A stretch of DNA of 21,162 nt from Pseudomonadota bacterium (GTDB taxonomy: Bacteria > Pseudomonadota > Gammaproteobacteria > Steroidobacterales > Steroidobacteraceae), in assembly GCA_023423065.1 (NCBI GenBank), contig JAFAGC010000050.1:1-21162 (forward strand), read 5' to 3'. Below the pieces are notes generated by a model. That model made no database searches. It was not told where the DNA came from and was given only the letters and a program-made list of their open reading frames with translations. The position numbers and the translations under genes were made by a program. Shown piece after piece: positions 16,694 to 21,162 of this stretch (position 1 is the stretch's first letter; the number at the start of each line of letters is the position of its first letter).

Positions 16694-16720
16694 TTATCGG
16701 ACGCCGGGTCGGACTATTTA
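16694..16720 (-). promoter_or_regulatory. putative sigma-28 (FliA) promoter for the HDOD triplet
   Basis: On the minus strand TAAA (16720-16717), exactly 15 nt, then TCCGATAA (16701-16694), one mismatch to TAAA-N15-GCCGATAA. It lies in the gap between cheD and the first HDOD gene. The start would be near 16687, about 20 nt before the ATG. Confidence 0.7.
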
Positions 16721-16760
16721 ATGACAAGCCCCGGAATTGGCCGGCTTATGTGAAGTAGAG

Positions 16761-17444
16761 CTAAAACAGCTCGATATCTCCCTCGATCGGCGCCGAATCG
16801 AGGTGCCTGAGGTATGCCCGCTCCTGCACCGCGAAGTTCTCGTCGCGGCCCGGCATGAGCTTGCGCACCCGCATTCGGCCGGACTGCGGGAAATACACCA
16901 CGCGGCGCGCGAAGCGGTCGCCGAGGTCCTCGCCCAGCACCTGGTATCCCTCGTTCTCGATGAAGCGCCGAACGAACGCGATGTTGCGCTCGCCGATGTC
17001 GGTGGACATGTCCGGCAGCACGCGCCCGCCCCCGACCAGCTTGATCTGCAGGTCCTGCCGGCGGCCGCCGAGCTTCAGGATCTCGTTGATGAGCCGCTCC
17101 ATGGCGACGTTGCCGTAACGCGTGGCCGAGCTCACGGCATCGCCCCAGGAGCTCGTGCCCCGCGAGCCGTCGAGCGGCAGCATGAAGTGATTCATCCCGC
17201 CGACACCGATGCGCGGATCGCGAATGCAGGCGGACACGCACGATCCGAGCACCGTCGAAACGGCTTCTTCGTGGGGAGTGACGTAGTACTCGCCGGGCAG
17301 GACGCGCGCGGCGAAACATTCATGGACCTGGTCCCAGTAACGGGCGACATGCGCGAACTGCGGCAACGCGGGCTTGAGCTCCGCGTCCGGCGGCGGGTTT
17401 CCCCTCACCTGCTGGAAATTGTTCGTCCTGATTCGTTCGGTCAT
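16761..17444 (-). CDS. cheD: chemoreceptor glutamine deamidase CheD (227 aa)
   Basis: Deamidates glutamines on methyl-accepting chemotaxis proteins so that CheR can methylate them. The catalytic Cys is C69 in GSCVSAC and the His is H86 in GGMNHFMLP; the 17-residue gap equals that of Thermotoga CheD (C27, H44). It is longer than the usual 160-200 aa because of an N-terminal extension of about 40 residues and a C-terminal extension of about 30. It ends in DIELF, nearly the same as the C-terminus of the upstream gene product (SIELF). The ribosome site AAGGA is unusually close to the ATG. It is the last gene of the chemotaxis operon, 21 nt after the CheZ-like gene. Confidence 0.92.
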   Translation of the reverse strand: MTERIRTNNFQQVRGNPPPDAELKPALPQFAHVARYWDQVHECFAARVLPGEYYVTPHEEAVSTVLGSCVSACIRDPRIGVGGMNHFMLPLDGSRGTSSWGDAVSSATRYGNVAMERLINEILKLGGRRQDLQIKLVGGGRVLPDMSTDIGERNIAFVRRFIENEGYQVLGEDLGDRFARRVVYFPQSGRMRVRKLMPGRDENFAVQERAYLRHLDSAPIEGDIELF

Positions 17445-17465
17445 GTCCTTATGCCCAGGTGAGTC

Positions 17466-17933
17466 TCAAAACAATTCGATACTGCCGCGAGGCGAATCGT
17501 GTGCGGATTCGGCGATGCCGCGTTCGGCTTCCGGAAGCTGCGCGAGCATCAAGTCGAAGATCCGCCGCTCGTCTTCCATCGTGTAACGCGCGCGGATGAC
17601 CGCGAGCAGCAGGTTCATCGGCGGCGCGGTGGGCGCCGCGAGCGCTTCGCGCAGATCGCCGAGCGCGGCGCTCACGTGGCGCAGGCGCTGCACGAGCGGA
17701 TCGTGGAATTGCATCGCAAACAGCGCGCGTTCGGCCTCGGCCGCGACGCGCGCGCCGTGCGCCGCGATCGCCGGATCCGGGTGCGCGCGCATCTCGGCGC
17801 CGAGCCTGACGAAGGCCGCGACCGAGCCGGCGAGCCGCTCGAGTTCCTCGCTCGCGTTCTGCACCGCGGCCTGCAGCTGATTCGAGGTCAGCTCCAGCAG
17901 CGGTGGCAACGGAATCGCGTTAGCCACGGTCAT
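17466..17933 (-). CDS. putative CheZ-like CheY-P phosphatase or chemotaxis accessory protein (155 aa)
   Basis: Helical soluble protein lying between cheY and cheD. Helices span about 12-48, 55-98 and 105-135. Residues M74-Q-F-H-D78-P-L-V-Q82-R-L-x-H-V resemble the active helix of CheZ (QDFQDLTGQVI), in which the phosphatase residues are D-x3-Q (Asp143 and Gln147 in E. coli); the same D-x3-Q spacing is present here. CheZ also ends in a CheY-binding peptide (ending SLGF), and this protein ends in a separated S-I-E-L-F after a flexible linker. At 155 aa it is shorter than E. coli CheZ (214). The start overlaps the cheY stop as ATGA, so the two are coupled. Function is inferred from motif and place; an unrelated scaffold role is possible. 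Confidence 0.5.
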   Translation of the reverse strand: MTVANAIPLPPLLELTSNQLQAAVQNASEELERLAGSVAAFVRLGAEMRAHPDPAIAAHGARVAAEAERALFAMQFHDPLVQRLRHVSAALGDLREALAAPTAPPMNLLLAVIRARYTMEDERRIFDLMLAQLPEAERGIAESAHDSPRGSIELF

Positions 17934-18298
17934 GCAGCACTGAGCAACCGGTCGAGCGCCGCCAGCAGTTGGGTCGGATTGAAGGGCTTTACGATCCAGC
18001 CGGTGGCGCCGGCGCGTTTGCCCTCGGACTTCTTGTCCTGGCTCGACTCGGTCGTCAGCAGCAGCAGCGGCGTCAGGCGATAACCCTTCAGCGTGCGCAG
18101 TTCGCGTACCAATGTGATGCCGTCCATGCGCGGCATGTTCACGTCGCAGATCACGAGGTCGACATTCTCCTTGCGTGCGAACTCGAGCGCCTCCTGGCCA
18201 TCCGTCGCTTCGACCACCCCGTAACCGGCCGACTCCAGCGTTGCGCGCACCATCTGGCGCATCGAGGGAGAGTCGTCAACCGTAAGTATCGTTCTCAT
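17930..18298 (-). CDS. cheY: chemotaxis response regulator CheY (122 aa)
   Basis: Single receiver domain. Acidic pair D8 and D9, phosphoacceptor D52 (ICDVNMPRMDG), Thr at 82-83, and K104 in VKPF are all present. W101 occupies the place of the switch aromatic (Tyr106 of E. coli). There is no output domain, so when phosphorylated by CheA it should act on the flagellar motor or a similar target. AGGA lies 8 nt before the ATG. It is 17 nt from cheB and overlaps the CheZ-like gene by 4 nt. Confidence 0.92.
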   Translation of the reverse strand: MRTILTVDDSPSMRQMVRATLESAGYGVVEATDGQEALEFARKENVDLVICDVNMPRMDGITLVRELRTLKGYRLTPLLLLTTESSQDKKSEGKRAGATGWIVKPFNPTQLLAALDRLLSAA

Positions 18299-18315
18299 GA
18301 TGTCGTTCCTGTTGC

Positions 18316-19428
18316 CTATCCACGTGCGGCGAACGCCTGCGCGCCCGCCGACTGCACCAATCGCATGACGGTCTCCGCCATCTTGCCGAGCGGCACTACT
18401 TCGTCCGCTGCCCCGAGCCTCACGGCGGCGCCGGGCATTCCCCAGACGACGCTCGTCACTTCGTCCTGCACGATCGTCGGAGAGCCCGCGTCGTGCATTT
18501 CCTTGAGTCCGCGCGCGCCGTCATCGCCCATGCCGGTGAGGATGACGCCCACGGAGTTGGGACCTACCTGCTGCGCCACCGAGCGAAACAACACGTCGAC
18601 GCTCGGGATGTGCCGGTTGACGGGCGGGCCGTCCTTGAGGCGACAGCGATAACGCGCGCCGTCGCGCTCCACCAACAAGTGCCGCCCGCCCGGTGCGATG
18701 TACACGTGCCCGGGCATGATGAGCTGGCCGTCGGTGGGCTCGCAGACGTTGAGCTGGCAGGCGGCGTCCATGCGGCGCGCGAACGGGCCGCTGAATGCCG
18801 CTGGAATGTGCTGCGCGATCAGAACCGCCGGACTGTCCGGCGGCAACGAGACCAGCACTTCGCGGATCGCTTCCGTTCCGCCGGTCGATGCGCCCACCGC
18901 GATGACCCGGTCCGTGGTGCGCAAAACGCGCGGTTTTGCGGCACCAAGCGGAATGATGGCGTCGGCAGAATGGCGCGGCGCCACCGTCGCGGGGAGCGCC
19001 GGCGCGCCGCGCGCGTGCACGCGCGCCTCTGCGGCGACGCGGATCTTGGCGAGGATTTCCTCGCTGAAATCCTTGAGCGTGCCCGCGATGTCGGTCTTGG
19101 GCTTCGATACGAAATCGACGGCGCCGAGCTCGAGCGCGCGCAGCGTGATCTCCGCGCCCTTGTCCGTCAGCGACGAGACCATGATGGTCGGGATCGGCCG
19201 CAGCCGCATGAGATTGGCGAGGAAAGTCAGGCCGTCCATGCGCGGCATCTCGACGTCGAGCGTGAGCACGTCGGGATTGGTTTCCTTGATGCGCTCGCGC
19301 GCCACGTACGGATCCGACGCGGTGCCGACCAGCTCGATGTCCTTCGCTTCCTTCAGGATCTCGCCGAGGATCTGCCTCACGAGCGCCGAGTCGTCGATGA
19401 CCAGAACCTTGATCTTCTTCCGTGACAT
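18316..19428 (-). CDS. cheB: chemotaxis protein-glutamate methylesterase CheB (370 aa)
   Basis: Removes methyl groups from chemoreceptors and is activated by phosphorylation. The receiver domain (1-125) has D12, D13, phosphoacceptor D58 and K109; a linker of about 45 residues follows; the esterase domain (about 173-360) has the triad S181 (GASTGG), H207 (QHIP) and D303 (GMGDDGA). The linker is rich in Ala and Pro. GAGG lies 8 nt before the ATG, and the cheR stop is 10 nt upstream. Length and order are normal. Confidence 0.95.
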   Translation of the reverse strand: MSRKKIKVLVIDDSALVRQILGEILKEAKDIELVGTASDPYVARERIKETNPDVLTLDVEMPRMDGLTFLANLMRLRPIPTIMVSSLTDKGAEITLRALELGAVDFVSKPKTDIAGTLKDFSEEILAKIRVAAEARVHARGAPALPATVAPRHSADAIIPLGAAKPRVLRTTDRVIAVGASTGGTEAIREVLVSLPPDSPAVLIAQHIPAAFSGPFARRMDAACQLNVCEPTDGQLIMPGHVYIAPGGRHLLVERDGARYRCRLKDGPPVNRHIPSVDVLFRSVAQQVGPNSVGVILTGMGDDGARGLKEMHDAGSPTIVQDEVTSVVWGMPGAAVRLGAADEVVPLGKMAETVMRLVQSAGAQAFAARG

Positions 19429-19438
19429 GACCGGTCCC

Positions 19439-20308
19439 TCAGTCTTTCAGCCGGCGGTAGATGGTCCGGCCGACCAGCTCGTAGCGCGTACTCACGCGGT
19501 ACAGGGTTTCCGAATGGCCGAGGAACAGCAGGTCTCCGGGACGCTGCAGTTTCGCCATGCGGTCGAACAGCACGCGCTGCGTGGGCTTGTCGAAATAGAT
19601 GATGACGTTGCGGCAGAAGATCGCGTCGAACGGCCCGCGCATCGGCCAGGGGTTCATGAGGTTGAGCTGCTTGAACGTGATGAGATTCCGCAGCTCCTCG
19701 CGCGCACGGTAGTTGCCCGTTTGCGCGCCCGTTCCCTTCTCGAAGTAGCGCCCGACGCGCTTCATGTCCATGTTCTCGAAGCGCGCGGCCGAGTACACGC
19801 CCGCCGCGCCGGTTGCGAGCACCGCGGAGTCGAGGTCGGTCGCGAGGATCCTGGCATCCCAACCCTCGAGCTGGGCCTGCGCTTCTCGCAGCACCATGGC
19901 GATCGAATAGGGTTCTTCACCGGTCGAGGCCGCGCAGCACCAGATGCGCAGACGGCGCGACTCGGCCGCCCTCGCCCGCAATGCCGGGATCATCTCGCGC
20001 GACACGTATTCGAAGTGATGCGGCTCGCGGAAGAAGGAGGTCAGGTTCGTCGTCACCGCGTTGGTGAACTCTTCGATCTCCGGGCCACCGCCCTCGAGCA
20101 CCTTGATGTAGTCGCCGAAGTTGTCGAGCTTGAGCGCGCGCAGACGCCGCGCCAGCCGCCCGTGGACGAGCTGGAACTTGTGATCCGAGAGCGCGATTCC
20201 CGTGTGCGTGCGCACGAGCTCGCGGATGCGCTGGAACTGCGACTGCGTGAGCTCGAATTCGATGCGCGTGAGGCGCACCGTGGTCTGCGAAGTCGGTTCC
20301 GGGATCAT
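19439..20308 (-). CDS. cheR: chemotaxis protein methyltransferase CheR (289 aa)
   Basis: S-adenosylmethionine-dependent methyltransferase for chemoreceptor glutamates. N-terminal helical domain (about 15-85), then TNLTSFFRE with R94, the SAM-binding loop IWCCAASTGEEPYS (122-135), D158 in ATDLD and FCRNVIIYFD (231-240). The beta-subdomain contains K191-G-T-G-A-Q-T-G, which aligns with the RGTGPHEG loop of E. coli CheR, an enzyme that docks on a receptor C-terminal pentapeptide. This agrees with the EWTEF end of the receptor in the same operon. No clear ribosome site precedes the ATG; the gene lies 13 nt after cheW. Confidence 0.95.
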   Translation of the reverse strand: MIPEPTSQTTVRLTRIEFELTQSQFQRIRELVRTHTGIALSDHKFQLVHGRLARRLRALKLDNFGDYIKVLEGGGPEIEEFTNAVTTNLTSFFREPHHFEYVSREMIPALRARAAESRRLRIWCCAASTGEEPYSIAMVLREAQAQLEGWDARILATDLDSAVLATGAAGVYSAARFENMDMKRVGRYFEKGTGAQTGNYRAREELRNLITFKQLNLMNPWPMRGPFDAIFCRNVIIYFDKPTQRVLFDRMAKLQRPGDLLFLGHSETLYRVSTRYELVGRTIYRRLKD

Positions 20309-20321
20309 GGCGGTACGCGGA

Positions 20322-20828
20322 TCAGCGCGTCGCGTCGCGCACGGCCGGCGTGGAGATGCAGGACGCGACCAGCTGATCGATGTCGAGCAGCATGACCATC
20401 TTTCCGTCGACGGTCGTCAGGCCGCGCACGCAGGCGCCCTCGGTCGACGCGCCGAGATCCGGCGTCGGCTTGATGCTGTCCTGGCCGATGCTGTAGACCT
20501 CGGATACCGCGTCCACGACGATGCCCGCGGTCTTTTCGCCGTGGTCGGTCCGCACGCGGACCACGATGACGACCGTGGAGCTGTCCGCGGCGCGTTGTTC
20601 GACGCCGAAGCGCGTGCGCAGGTCGATGACCGGCACGATCACGCCGCGCAGGTTCATGACACCCAATAGATAGGGCGGCGTGTACGGGACGCGCGTGACG
20701 CCGTCCCATCCCTTGATCTCCTGGACGCAGAGGATGTCGACGCCGTATTCCTCGCCCGCGCAGACGAAGGTGAGGAACTGCGACGTGCCGGCGGGATCGC
20801 CGGAAGTTTGAATGGCTGCTGCTTGCAT
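20322..20828 (-). CDS. cheW: chemotaxis coupling protein CheW (167 aa)
   Basis: Adaptor that links chemoreceptors to the kinase CheA. The domain covers about 17-157 with the usual signatures: FLTFVCAGEEYGVDI, VQEIKGW, PYLLGVMNLRGVIVPVIDLR and the late TVDGKMVMLLDIDQLV. The start at 20828 is set by GGGGAG 5 nt upstream; in-frame sequence above it lacks such a site. The MCP stop is 14 nt upstream. Nothing unusual in length. Confidence 0.93.
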   Translation of the reverse strand: MQAAAIQTSGDPAGTSQFLTFVCAGEEYGVDILCVQEIKGWDGVTRVPYTPPYLLGVMNLRGVIVPVIDLRTRFGVEQRAADSSTVVIVVRVRTDHGEKTAGIVVDAVSEVYSIGQDSIKPTPDLGASTEGACVRGLTTVDGKMVMLLDIDQLVASCISTPAVRDATR

Positions 20829-20842
20829 GTTCGCTCCCCGGC

Positions 20843-21162
20843 TCAGAACTCGGTCCATTCGGTGTCGTCACCGACGGCCTTGCGAACCGGCGGCGGCTCG
20901 GCCGCGGCGCGAACCTGCGGCGCGCGCGGCGCCTGGGGCCGGGCGCGGCGGCCTTGCGAGTCGGCGGCTGCCTTCGAATCGCCACGTACCTGGTAGCGTG
21001 CGACGAGGGTATTGAGCGAGATCACCTGCTCGACGATCGCCTGGCTCGCGGCGGCGGCCTGTTCGACGAGCGCGGCGTTCTGCTGCGTGCCCTCGTCCAT
21101 CTGCATCACGGCCTTGTTGACCTGCTCGATGCCGGAGGACTGTTCGCGCGACGCCGCGGCGA
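20843..21162 (-). CDS. methyl-accepting chemotaxis protein, C-terminal part only (cut by window edge)
   Basis: The C-terminal end of a chemoreceptor; the gene continues past 21162. The visible part has the second half of the signalling hairpin (AAASREQSSGIEQVNKAV...QMDEGTQQNAALVEQAAAAS), holding a methylation helix with Gln-Gln pairs, then a helix (AIVEQVISLNTLVARYQV), then a flexible Arg/Pro/Ala-rich linker of about 45 residues, and the final pentapeptide E-W-T-E-F. That matches the x-W-x-x-F tether (NWETF in E. coli Tar and Tsr) to which CheR and CheB bind. The sensor domain and membrane segments lie outside the window. Confidence 0.95.
   Translation of the reverse strand, partial: AAASREQSSGIEQVNKAVMQMDEGTQQNAALVEQAAAASQAIVEQVISLNTLVARYQVRGDSKAAADSQGRRARPQAPRAPQVRAAAEPPPVRKAVGDDTEWTEF

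Overview
The window looks like the chromosome of a GC-rich, flagellated gammaproteobacterium, possibly of the Steroidobacteraceae/Nevskiales/Xanthomonadales type. That placement is inferred from gene content, GC-biased codon use, a PEP-CTERM protein, and sigma-54-like and sigma-28-like promoters; no rRNA or other marker is present. I see no tRNA, rRNA, CRISPR array, insertion sequence or phage gene.

Left part (1-8.7 kb) is a mosaic of short accessory or housekeeping units. It holds a PEP-CTERM surface protein with a good -24/-12 promoter, a 370-bp gene-free stretch full of inverted repeats, a coupled pair of small cytosolic proteins (one HEAT-like), a 104-aa unknown, an ICMT-type membrane methyltransferase, a FAD oxidoreductase fused to a Rieske domain, a GNAT acetyltransferase, a secreted unknown, a DUF3750-like protein, and a three-gene unit coding for a membrane protein, a SUFU-like protein and a HEPN-like protein.

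Middle part (8.7-13.5 kb) is a tightly coupled four-gene operon on the minus strand: glutamine-synthetase-like ligase, aldehyde dehydrogenase, iron-type alcohol dehydrogenase, class I glutamine amidotransferase. The combination fits a gamma-glutamylation route for catabolism of an amine or amino alcohol: ligate to glutamate, oxidise, then hydrolyse.

Right part (13.6-21.2 kb) is a chemotaxis locus transcribed right to left: methyl-accepting protein (cut by the window edge), cheW, cheR, cheB, cheY, a small gene that I propose is a CheZ-like CheY-P phosphatase, cheD, then three tandem HDOD proteins and a small secreted protein. Both the HDOD triplet and the secreted protein have near-consensus FliA (sigma-28) promoters with exact spacing, which ties them to the flagellar regulon. 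The receptor ends in an EWTEF pentapeptide, and the CheR here carries the Gly-Thr-Gly loop seen in pentapeptide-binding CheR. No cheA lies in the window; it probably lies beyond the right edge.

The observations I rate highest are the sigma-28 control of the HDOD triplet and of the small secreted protein, the divergent CheZ candidate, and the IELF C-terminus shared by that candidate and CheD.
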